Origin: JAYQUR01 sp038133505
GTDB lineage: Bacteria; Pseudomonadota; Alphaproteobacteria; MPNO01; UBA830
Assembly (NCBI GenBank): GCA_038133505.1
Contig: JAYPTI010000191.1
Location: 1-5,178 of the forward strand
Direction: 5' to 3'
DNA length: 5,178 nucleotides
Shown here piece by piece: positions 1 to 5,178 of the stretch. The notes beneath the pieces are model-generated. The model saw only the letters and a program-made list of their open reading frames with translations, made no database searches and was not told the DNA's origin. Within the stretch, counting starts at the first letter, position 1, and each line of letters opens with the position of its first letter. A program made the position numbers and the translations under genes.

Positions 1-409
1 TCTCTTCCTGTTCCTGGATCCAGCAGTCGACCCCGAGCGGCGCGCGCGCAGCCGGCTGCGCGGTCGCCGGACCGTCGGCGGCGCCGGCTTCGAGGGCACG
101 GACAAGACGGGCGCGGGCGTCGACGAGCGCCGGCACGGATTCGGACGGCAGCTTCCGTGCGCCGAGCGATTCCGGCGGCAGGGGTTTGCCGGCGGCGGCG
201 GCGCGCGCCTTTTCCGCAAACGCACGCGCGTCTGCGAAGTCGTTCTCGTCCTGCTCTGCGCGGGCGAGCGCGACATAGCCCTTCTGAAGTTCGGCGGCGA
301 ACGCGTTGCCCGGCGGCGGCGCGCGCTCCGCCTCGCCGATATTGGCGGCGCACGCCGAAAGAAGGGCTGCCGTGGAAAGCGGCACGAACAGTCTGAAAAT
401 GGGGGCCAT
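1..409 (-). CDS. Outer-membrane lipoprotein, probable OmpA family, N-terminal part (cut by window edge)
   Basis: Reading the minus strand from the ATG at 409 gives 136 codons with no stop before the window edge, so the C-terminus is missing. The protein begins MAPIFRLFVPLSTAALLSAC: a short positive N-terminus, a hydrophobic stretch and a lipobox (LSAC) with the lipidated cysteine at residue 20. Ala at +2 is consistent with sorting to the outer membrane. The mature part is Ala-rich and predicted largely helical (about residues 34-75), followed by a segment containing GARKLPSESVPALVDARARL and, at residues 128-136, DCWIQEQEE. From memory, this pattern occurs ahead of the OmpA peptidoglycan-binding domain in Rhodospirillales lipoproteins; the OmpA domain itself would lie outside the window and is not seen. 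GGAG sits 7 nt before the ATG. It is transcribed divergently from the ORF at 526. The lipoprotein call is strong; the OmpA family assignment is moderate. Confidence 0.72.
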   Translation of the reverse strand, partial: MAPIFRLFVPLSTAALLSACAANIGEAERAPPPGNAFAAELQKGYVALARAEQDENDFADARAFAEKARAAAAGKPLPPESLGARKLPSESVPALVDARARLVRALEAGAADGPATAQPAARAPLGVDCWIQEQEE

Positions 410-525
410 AGCGGATCTCCACAATGTTGCGTCAGCGTCGATGGCCTCCATACAGCGACGGCAATCCGGCAGCGGTAGGGCGAAATTGTGGAAAAACGGC
501 GGCAGGTACGATCTAATCTCCCCAG
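410..525. promoter_or_regulatory. Divergent intergenic region with an 8-bp inverted repeat
   Basis: This 116-nt stretch lies between two divergently read genes and should hold promoters for both. No convincing -35/-10 pair is visible on either strand. For the plus strand the best candidate is TACGAT at 507-512 as a -10 element, with TTGTGG at 486-491 as a poor -35 at a short 15-nt spacing. A perfect inverted repeat, TCCACAAT (418-425) and ATTGTGGA (485-492), brackets 59 nt; its left arm overlaps the ribosome binding site of the lipoprotein gene. An operator role is only a guess. Confidence 0.35.
417..420 (-). promoter_or_regulatory. Ribosome binding site of the lipoprotein gene
   Basis: GGAG on the minus strand, 7 nt upstream of the ATG at 409. 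It supports the start that places a complete lipoprotein signal peptide at the N-terminus. Confidence 0.6.
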
Positions 526-957
526 ATGATCACGCCCGATACCCTTGCAGCGCTCGACCGCGAAGACCCGCTGGCGCGGTTCCGGGACGCCTTCGACCTG
601 CCGGAAGGCGTGGTGTATCTGGACGGCAACTCGCTCGGCCCGATGCCGCACCGGACCCTGGCGCGGCTGATCGAGACGGCGCGCGAGGAATGGGGCCAGT
701 CGCTAATCCGGAGCTGGAACGAGCACGACTGGATCGGCATGCCGGCGCGGATCGGCGACGGCATCGCCCGGATCGTCGGCGCGGGACCGGGCGAGGTCGT
801 CGCCTGGCTACTTGCGGGCGGGCTGGTCTACACGGCAGGGCTGGTCTTCTACCTGTGGCGGTCGCTGCCGTTCAACCACGCGCTCTGGCACGCCTTCGTC
901 GTCGCGGGCGCGGCGTGCCATTTCGTGGTGATGGCGGATTACGCGATGCCCGCCTGA
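526..957 (+). CDS. Chimeric ORF: kynureninase N-terminus fused in frame to hemolysin III C-terminus
   Basis: The ORF encodes 143 residues. Residues 1-92 match the start of kynureninase (KynU, the PLP enzyme that cleaves kynurenine to anthranilate and alanine): LDREDPLARFRDAF (10-23), LPEGVVYLDGNSLG (25-38), EEWGQSLIRSWN (54-65) and GAGPGEVV (85-92). Kynureninases normally continue here with a segment like V(T/A)DTTSxNLFK and run to about 400-420 residues; here the PLP-binding lysine and nearly the whole fold are absent. From residue 93 the protein becomes AWLLAGGLVYTAGLVFYLW (93-111), then LPFNHALWHAFVVAGAACHF (114-133). This is the last two transmembrane helices of hemolysin III/TrhA/YqfA proteins, including the HxxxH pair (His118, His122) of the last helix; the preceding helices are absent. 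An in-frame TAA at 514-516 fixes the start at 526 or later, and no Shine-Dalgarno lies near the ATG. It is probably a fused gene remnant; neither parental activity is expected. Whether it is expressed is unknown. Confidence 0.8.
   Translation: MITPDTLAALDREDPLARFRDAFDLPEGVVYLDGNSLGPMPHRTLARLIETAREEWGQSLIRSWNEHDWIGMPARIGDGIARIVGAGPGEVVAWLLAGGLVYTAGLVFYLWRSLPFNHALWHAFVVAGAACHFVVMADYAMPA
796..805 (+). other. Junction between kynureninase-derived and hemolysin III-derived sequence
   Basis: Similarity switches from kynureninase to hemolysin III within codons 91-94 (Val-Val-Ala-Trp). The exact base cannot be fixed because Val-Val-Ala could be read as part of either parent, which would fit a short shared sequence at the breakpoint. 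No insertion-sequence end, target duplication or long repeat is visible at the join. Confidence 0.65.
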
Positions 958-966
958 CCGGCGGGC
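948..966. terminator. GC-rich hairpin between convergent genes, possible weak terminator
   Basis: GCCCGCC (948-954) and GGCGGGC (960-966) form a perfect 7-bp stem with a 5-nt loop; the stem covers the stop codon of the chimeric ORF. It lies in the short space between two convergent genes, where a two-way terminator would be expected. No T-run follows on either strand, so intrinsic termination is uncertain; a stem like this can also arise by chance in GC-rich DNA. Confidence 0.3.
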
Positions 967-978
967 GGCGGCGAACCT

Positions 979-2094
979 CTACTCCGCCGCTGCCGCCGTT
1001 TCGCCGAGCGCGGCGTTCACCCGCGGCATGACCTCCTCGGCCATCAGCTCCATCGACCGCTTGGTCAGGCCTTCGTCGACCCAGTCCATGCCGGCGACGA
1101 CCAGCTCGCCGAACTCGCCGGTGACTTCGCGGAAGGCGAGAATCTGGTCGACGACCTCGTTGACGGTGCCGCAGATCACCAGATCGTCGAGCACGCGGTC
1201 GAGCGTGATCGCCTCGTCCGGCTCGTCGCGGTCGTGCTTGAAGACGGCCTGGCGGCCGCCCTTGGTCAGCTTGTAGACGAGCTGCTTGTAGTAGAACCGG
1301 TAGGGGCTCTTCTCGTCCTCCTTGCCATAGCTTTGCGCGACCTTGTCGTCGTCGGCGACGAAGATCGTCCGCGCGATGCGCCAGTCGGCGGTGTTCGCCG
1401 TCCGGCCCGCCTCCTCCGCGCCCTGCGCGTAGTTCGCCCAGTGCGTCGCGGCCCACTTGTCCATCAGGAAGTTGGCCGACATCGGATGGAAGTCCTTCTT
1501 GCCCATCTCGATCACGCCCTTGGAGAACGGCGCAACGACGGTACCGACGATCTCGGGCCGCGGGCTCTGCAGCGGCTTCTGCATGATGCCGGTGCCGTAG
1601 GGCGCGTCGATCGTCACCTCGGTCGTCACCTTCCAGCGGTTGCCGGGAAGCTCGATCGAATAGGGCGGATCGCGCTGCCAGATCTCGAGGATCACGTCGA
1701 TCGCGTCGGCGAACATCTTGTTGATGTCCTCGTCTAGGATGTCGAGCACCTCGCGGTCGGAGCGCAGCGTGCCGGGGCTGATGCCGAAGATGAACCGGCC
1801 CTCGGCGAGATGGTCGAACATCGCGGCGTGGCTCGCGGCCAGCACGGGATGCGTATGCGTCAGGTTCGACGTTCCGGTGCCGAGCTTGATGTTCTCGGTC
1901 GAGTGGATCAGCGTCGCCAGGAACATCATCGAACTGGTGATGTTCTCCGCCGCGTCGCTCAGATGCTCGCCGACGAAGGCGTCGTAGTAGCCGAGCTTGT
2001 CGGCGAGGATGATCGCCTCGCGGTCCTGCTTCAGCGTCGTGACGTAGTCGGTGTCCAGCGGATGCATGGGCATCGTGAAATAGCCGAGACGCAT
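979..2094 (-). CDS. LLM-class flavin-dependent oxidoreductase (luciferase-like monooxygenase)
   Basis: The 371-residue product belongs to the bacterial luciferase-like TIM-barrel family, which uses reduced flavin (FMN or F420) for oxidation, often with O2. Visible family features: the beta-1 start MRLGYFTMPMHP (1-12); ADKLGYYDAFVGEH (31-44); NIKLGTGTSNLTHTHPVLAASHAAMFDHLAEGRFIFGISPG (68-108), the core flavin-site stretch; and the C-terminal VICGTVNEVVDQILAFRE (306-323) with GELVVAGMDW (329-338). The N-terminal pattern resembles proteins annotated as limonene monooxygenase-like, but the true substrate is unknown. Length is normal. The ORF could start as far upstream as 2187, but that adds 31 residues with no family character, while the ATG at 2094 has GGAGGA 5 nt upstream and begins at beta-1. 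It is soluble, with an Ala-rich tail. It follows pgk on the same strand with a 113-nt gap, so cotranscription is possible but not shown. Confidence 0.9.
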   Translation of the reverse strand: MRLGYFTMPMHPLDTDYVTTLKQDREAIILADKLGYYDAFVGEHLSDAAENITSSMMFLATLIHSTENIKLGTGTSNLTHTHPVLAASHAAMFDHLAEGRFIFGISPGTLRSDREVLDILDEDINKMFADAIDVILEIWQRDPPYSIELPGNRWKVTTEVTIDAPYGTGIMQKPLQSPRPEIVGTVVAPFSKGVIEMGKKDFHPMSANFLMDKWAATHWANYAQGAEEAGRTANTADWRIARTIFVADDDKVAQSYGKEDEKSPYRFYYKQLVYKLTKGGRQAVFKHDRDEPDEAITLDRVLDDLVICGTVNEVVDQILAFREVTGEFGELVVAGMDWVDEGLTKRSMELMAEEVMPRVNAALGETAAAAE

Positions 2095-2207
2095 GGAATT
2101 CCTCCGGGAGTATTGGGCGCGTTTGAGCGCGGATTGGCGAGGAGAGTAGTGGGACGGGATTGCGTTGTCACCCTGCCGGGCGCGCAACGGTCAAGTGCGG
2201 GATCGGG
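2095..2207 (-). promoter_or_regulatory. Intergenic gap pgk to flavin oxidoreductase, possible promoter
   Basis: This gap is wider than the others on this strand. TTGACC at 2194-2189 (minus strand) resembles a -35 element, but no good -10 hexamer follows at 16-19 nt. No strong terminator for pgk is visible either: only 3-4 bp stems such as GCGC-N6-GCGC. An independent promoter for the oxidoreductase is plausible from the spacing alone. Confidence 0.25.
2100..2105 (-). promoter_or_regulatory. Strong Shine-Dalgarno deciding the start of the flavin oxidoreductase
   Basis: GGAGGA on the minus strand ends 5 nt before the ATG at 2094. It argues for this start over the in-frame upstream ATG at 2187. 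Confidence 0.75.
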
Positions 2208-3395
2208 TCAGCCGAGCGCCTTGACGCCGGGAAGCACCTTGCCTTCGAGCCATTCGAGGAAGGCGCCGCCGGCCGTCGAGACGTAGGAGAAATCGTCGAT
2301 CACGCCGGCATGGGCGAGCGCCGCGACGGTATCGCCGCCGCCCGCCACCGTCTTGAGAGCCCCCGACCGCGTCAGCTCGGCCGCCGCCTGTGCGACCCGG
2401 TTGGTTCCGGCATCGAAGGGCGGGATCTCGAAGGCGCCGAGCGGGCCGTTCCACACCAGCGTCTTGAGCTCGCCCAGTTTCGCCGCGAGACCTTCCGCGC
2501 TGCCGGCGCCGACGTCGAGGATCATGCGATCCGAGGGAACGGCAGCGATCGGGACGGTGTCGTTGGCAGCGCCCTCCTTGAACTCGGCGGCGATCACCGC
2601 GTCCGACGGCAGGACGACCTCGCACCCGGCGGCATCGGCGCGGGCGAGGATATCGAGCGCCGTCTCGGACATGTCTCGTTCGCACAGCGACGCGCCGACA
2701 TCGGTGCCGAGCGCATGCAGGAACGTGTTCGCCATGGCGCCGCCGATGGCCAGCATGTCGACCTTGCCGACGAGATTTCCGAGCAGGTCGAGCTTGGTGG
2801 AGACCTTCGCGCCGCCGACGATGGCGCCGACCGGCCGGGTCGGGCTGCCGAGCGCAGCATCCAGCGCTTCCAGCTCCGCCTGCATCAGCCGGCCCGCGGC
2901 CGACGGCAGCAGGTGCGCCAGCCCCTCGGTCGAAGCGTGCGCCCGGTGCGCGGCGGAAAAGGCGTCGTTGACATAGAGATCGGCAAGCTCGGCGAGTGCT
3001 TTGGCAAATCCCGGATCGTTCTTTTCCTCGCCCGCATGGAAACGAAGGTTCTCGAGCAGCACGACGTCGCCCGCCGACGCAGACCCGACGACTTGCTTCG
3101 CGGTCTCCCCGATGCAGTCGTCGGCGAACGCCACCTTGCGGCCGCCGAGCGCGTCCGACAGCGGACCGGCGAGCGCCGCCAGCGACATGTCCGGGTTGCG
3201 CTCGCCTTTCGGCCGGCCGAAATGCGACGCGACGATCACGACGGCGCCTTTTTCAGCCAGCTCCAAGATCGTCGGCGCAAGGCGGTCGATACGGGTGGCA
3301 TCGCTCACCTTGCCGTCGCGCATCGGCACGTTCAGGTCGGCGCGCAGGAAGACCCGCTTGCCGGATACCTCGAAATCGTCGAGGGTCTTGGGCAT
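2208..3395 (-). CDS. pgk: Phosphoglycerate kinase
   Basis: The 395-residue protein is full length for bacterial PGK, the cytosolic enzyme transferring phosphate between 1,3-bisphosphoglycerate and ADP. The N-terminal substrate domain shows RVFLRADLNVP (14-24), SHFGRPKG (57-64) and ENLRFHAGEEKND (115-127). The C-terminal nucleotide domain shows GGAKVSTK (194-201), NGPLGAFE (316-323), GGGDTVAAL (352-360) and STAGGAFLEWLEGK (373-386). Two positions differ slightly from the commonest motifs (GGGDT for GGGDS, STAGGAF for STGGGA), well within family variation. The ATG at 3395 has GGAG 8 nt upstream. It follows gap by 22 nt on the same strand, so the two are very likely cotranscribed and act in consecutive steps. 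The stop is TGA. Confidence 0.97.
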   Translation of the reverse strand: MPKTLDDFEVSGKRVFLRADLNVPMRDGKVSDATRIDRLAPTILELAEKGAVVIVASHFGRPKGERNPDMSLAALAGPLSDALGGRKVAFADDCIGETAKQVVGSASAGDVVLLENLRFHAGEEKNDPGFAKALAELADLYVNDAFSAAHRAHASTEGLAHLLPSAAGRLMQAELEALDAALGSPTRPVGAIVGGAKVSTKLDLLGNLVGKVDMLAIGGAMANTFLHALGTDVGASLCERDMSETALDILARADAAGCEVVLPSDAVIAAEFKEGAANDTVPIAAVPSDRMILDVGAGSAEGLAAKLGELKTLVWNGPLGAFEIPPFDAGTNRVAQAAAELTRSGALKTVAGGGDTVAALAHAGVIDDFSYVSTAGGAFLEWLEGKVLPGVKALG

Positions 3396-3403
3396 CGAGA
3401 ACG

Positions 3404-3407
3404 CTCC
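3404..3407 (-). promoter_or_regulatory. Ribosome binding site of pgk
   Basis: GGAG lies 8 nt before the pgk ATG, inside the 22-nt gap after gap; it supports translation of pgk from a shared transcript. Confidence 0.5.
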
Positions 3408-3417
3408 GTCCGGCAGA

Positions 3418-4428
3418 CTACTTGAGCTTGCCCATCGCCGCCGCCGTATCGAGCATGCGGTTCGAGAAGCCCCACTCGTTGTCGTACCAGCTGACGACGC
3501 GGACCAGCTTGCCGCCGACGACCTGCGTCTGGGTGACGTCGAACGTGGACGATGCCGGGTCGTGATTGAAGTCGGACGACACCAGCGGCTGGTCGTTGAT
3601 GTTCAGGATACCCTTGAGCCGGTTGCTCTGGGACGCCTTCACCGCCGCGGCATTGACCTCGTCGACCGTGGTCTTCTTCTTCGGAACGAAGGTGAAGTCG
3701 ATCACCGAGACGTTCGGCGTCGGCACGCGGATCGAGGTGCCGTCCAGCTTGCCGTTAAGCTCCGGCAGCACGAGGCCGACGGCCTTGGCCGCACCCGTCG
3801 AGGTCGGGATCATCGACTGGCCGGCGGCGCGCGCCCGGCGCGGATCGCTGTGCAGCGTATCGAGGATCCGCTGGTCGCCGGTGTAGGCGTGAACCGTCGT
3901 CATGTAGCCCTGCTGGATGTCGAAGGCCTTGTGCATGACGGCCGCGACCGGCGCGAGGCAGTTCGTCGTGCACGACGCGTTCGAGACGATCGTGTGCGAC
4001 TTGCGCAGCTTGTGGTCGTTCACGCCGTAGACGACGGTGAGATCCTCGCCCGTCGCCGGCGCGGAGATCAGGACCTTCTTGGCGCCCGCCTTGAGGTGCT
4101 TCTCGGCCATTTCGCGCTTGGTGAAAATGCCAGTGCACTCCAGCACGACGTCGATGCCGAGCTTGTCCCAGGGCAGGTTCTCGGGATCGCGCTCGGCGAA
4201 GACCTTCATGACGCCGTTGCCGGCATTGATGCCGGTTGCCGTCGCCTTGACCTTGTTCGCCAGCGGGCCGTGCGTGGTGTCGCGCTGCAGCAGCAGCGCG
4301 TTCATGTCGACCGAGCCGAGATCGTTGATCGCCACGAATTCGAGATCCTTGCGCCCCGATTCGAGCGCCGCGCGCAGCGTCAGCCGTCCGATGCGGCCGA
4401 AGCCGTTGATTGCAACGCGTATCGCCAT
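3418..4428 (-). CDS. gap: Type I glyceraldehyde-3-phosphate dehydrogenase
   Basis: The 336-residue product is full length for the phosphorylating GAPDH of glycolysis, gluconeogenesis or the Calvin cycle, converting glyceraldehyde 3-phosphate, phosphate and NAD(P)+ to 1,3-bisphosphoglycerate. The Rossmann domain begins with INGFGRIGR (7-15) and has AINDL (33-37), where the Asp suggests NAD preference. The catalytic motif SNASCTTNCLAP (149-160) carries Cys153, and His180 in TVHAYTGDQ (178-186) is the partner base. The S-loop runs through RRARAAGQSMIPTSTGAAKA (197-216), and the C-terminus has SWYDNEWGFSNRMLDT (313-328). The ATG at 4428 has GGAGGA 7 nt upstream. It sits 57 nt after tkt and 22 nt before pgk. 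Nothing is missing. The exact cofactor use and paralogue name (gapA or gapB) cannot be settled from sequence alone. Confidence 0.97.
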   Translation of the reverse strand: MAIRVAINGFGRIGRLTLRAALESGRKDLEFVAINDLGSVDMNALLLQRDTTHGPLANKVKATATGINAGNGVMKVFAERDPENLPWDKLGIDVVLECTGIFTKREMAEKHLKAGAKKVLISAPATGEDLTVVYGVNDHKLRKSHTIVSNASCTTNCLAPVAAVMHKAFDIQQGYMTTVHAYTGDQRILDTLHSDPRRARAAGQSMIPTSTGAAKAVGLVLPELNGKLDGTSIRVPTPNVSVIDFTFVPKKKTTVDEVNAAAVKASQSNRLKGILNINDQPLVSSDFNHDPASSTFDVTQTQVVGGKLVRVVSWYDNEWGFSNRMLDTAAAMGKLK

Positions 4429-4435
4429 CTTTCTA

Positions 4436-4441
4436 TCCTCC
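4436..4441 (-). promoter_or_regulatory. Ribosome binding site of gap
   Basis: GGAGGA ends 7 nt upstream of the gap ATG. The 57-nt gap after tkt also holds an inverted repeat CTGAAA (4446-4451) and TTTCAG (4469-4474) with a 17-nt loop, too weak to call a terminator. Confidence 0.65.
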
Positions 4442-4485
4442 GATACTGAAATTCCGTCCCGTGCCCCTTTTCAGAAGCGTTCCGT

Positions 4486-5178
4486 TTACAGTCGTTTCCG
4501 GACCGCCGCGGCAACTGCGTCCGCGGTGATCCCGAATTCCTCGTAGAGTTCTTCCGCCGGCGCGCTGGCGCCGAAGCCCGTCATGCCGACGAACCCGCCG
4601 TTCGGGCCGATCCAGCGATCCCAACCGAATCCGATCGCCGCTTCGACGGCGACACGGACGCCGTCGCCCAGCACGGACGCCTTGTAGGCATCGTCCTGCG
4701 CCTCGAACAGCTCCCAGCAGGGCATCGAGACGACGGCCGTGCCGATCCCGTCGGCCTGCAGCGCATCGCGCGCGGCCATCGCGATCTCGACCTCGGAGCC
4801 GGTCGCGAGGATCGTCGCCCGACGTTCTCCGTCGGCATCGGCCAGCACGTAGGCGCCACGGGCGCAGAGATTGTCGTCGGTGTGTTCGGTCCGGAGCGTC
4901 GGCACGCCCTGGCGCGTGAGCGCCATCGCCGACGGCCCTTTGCGATTTTCGAGCGCGAGCTGCCAGCATTCGGCAACCTCGACCGCGTCGGCCGGCCGGA
5001 ACACGTTGACGTTCGGCATGGCCCGCAGGCTCGCCAGATGCTCGACCGGCTGATGGGTCGGGCCGTCCTCGCCGAGACCGATGGAATCGTGCGTCAGCAC
5101 GTGGATCACCCGCTGGCCCATCAGCGCCGCGAGCCGCAGCGACGGGCGCAGATAGTCCGAGAAGATCAGGAACGTGCC
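4486..5178 (-). CDS. tkt: Transketolase, C-terminal part (cut by window edge)
   Basis: The reading frame is open to the window edge and gives the last 230 residues before a TAA stop; the start and the thiamine-diphosphate-binding N-terminal domain lie outside. Transketolase moves two-carbon ketol units between sugar phosphates in the pentose phosphate and Calvin pathways. Visible are FSDYLRPSLRLAALM (6-20 of the fragment) and VLTHDSIGLGEDGPTHQPVEHLASLR (27-52), containing the substrate-binding Asp and His of the DGPTHQP motif. The C-terminal domain follows with ATILATGSEVEIA (121-133), VSMPCWELFE (150-159) and GFGASAPAEELYEEFGIT (201-218). An internal ATG at 5121 is not the start, because family similarity continues upstream of it. 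This is the first visible gene of the tkt-gap-pgk cluster. Confidence 0.95.
   Translation of the reverse strand, partial: GTFLIFSDYLRPSLRLAALMGQRVIHVLTHDSIGLGEDGPTHQPVEHLASLRAMPNVNVFRPADAVEVAECWQLALENRKGPSAMALTRQGVPTLRTEHTDDNLCARGAYVLADADGERRATILATGSEVEIAMAARDALQADGIGTAVVSMPCWELFEAQDDAYKASVLGDGVRVAVEAAIGFGWDRWIGPNGGFVGMTGFGASAPAEELYEEFGITADAVAAAVRKRL

Noticed and set aside
418..496. DnaA-box-like sequences near the lipoprotein gene as a replication origin
   Set aside because: Only two imperfect matches (one and two mismatches), with no AT-rich unwinding region and no dnaA, parA or similar neighbour.
306..1031. 241-codon plus-strand frame overlapping the chimeric ORF
   Set aside because: It runs antisense through the lipoprotein gene and out of frame through the kynureninase/hemolysin III sequence; the protein is Arg/Ala/Pro-rich and resembles nothing.
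2095..2187. 31-residue N-terminal extension of the flavin oxidoreductase
   Set aside because: The ATG at 2094 has a strong GGAGGA and starts at the family's beta-1 strand; the extension has no family-like sequence.
2160..3425. 421-codon open frame on the plus strand, antisense to pgk
   Set aside because: The minus strand encodes a complete PGK with all motifs. The opposite frame is rich in Arg, Gly and Ala, has no recognisable domain, and is the usual shadow of a GC-rich gene.
3001..4449. 482-codon open frame on the plus strand, antisense to gap and part of pgk
   Set aside because: It spans two well-identified minus-strand genes and their gap, and its translation is low-complexity Arg/Val/Asp-rich with no family pattern.
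4446..4474. Inverted repeat CTGAAA/TTTCAG between tkt and gap as a terminator
   Set aside because: Six AT-containing base pairs around a 17-nt loop with no T-run on the transcribed strand; too weak, and it lies inside a likely operon.

Overview
The window is high-GC, densely coding DNA that looks like an alphaproteobacterial chromosome, probably of the Rhodospirillales type. This is inferred from protein style and from the gene order transketolase, gap, pgk, not from a database search. Four of the five coding regions lie on the minus strand.

Right half (about 2208-5178, minus strand): a co-directional central-carbon cluster in the order tkt (C-terminal part, cut by the window edge), gap (type I glyceraldehyde-3-phosphate dehydrogenase), pgk (phosphoglycerate kinase). 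Gaps are 57 and 22 nt. gap and pgk carry recognisable Shine-Dalgarno sequences and both look intact. Together they handle triose- and pentose-phosphate interconversion for glycolysis, gluconeogenesis, the pentose phosphate pathway or, if the host is autotrophic, the Calvin cycle. The window does not show which.

Middle (979-2094, minus strand): an intact flavin-dependent luciferase-like monooxygenase (LLM class), 113 nt downstream of pgk with its own strong Shine-Dalgarno. Its substrate cannot be told from the sequence.

Left part: a plus-strand ORF (526-957) that converges on the monooxygenase gene and is the most unusual object here. Its first ~92 residues are the N-terminus of kynureninase and its last ~50 residues are the C-terminal two membrane helices of a hemolysin III (TrhA/YqfA) family protein, joined in frame. 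It lacks most of both parents. It looks like the scar of a deletion or other rearrangement (or an assembly chimera), and is unlikely to have kynureninase activity. A 116-nt divergent intergenic region separates it from a minus-strand lipoprotein gene (1-409, cut by the window edge) that resembles the N-terminus of an alphaproteobacterial OmpA-family lipoprotein.

I see no RNA genes, CRISPR arrays, insertion sequences or obvious new multi-gene system. The kynureninase/hemolysin III junction is the observation that deserves checking.
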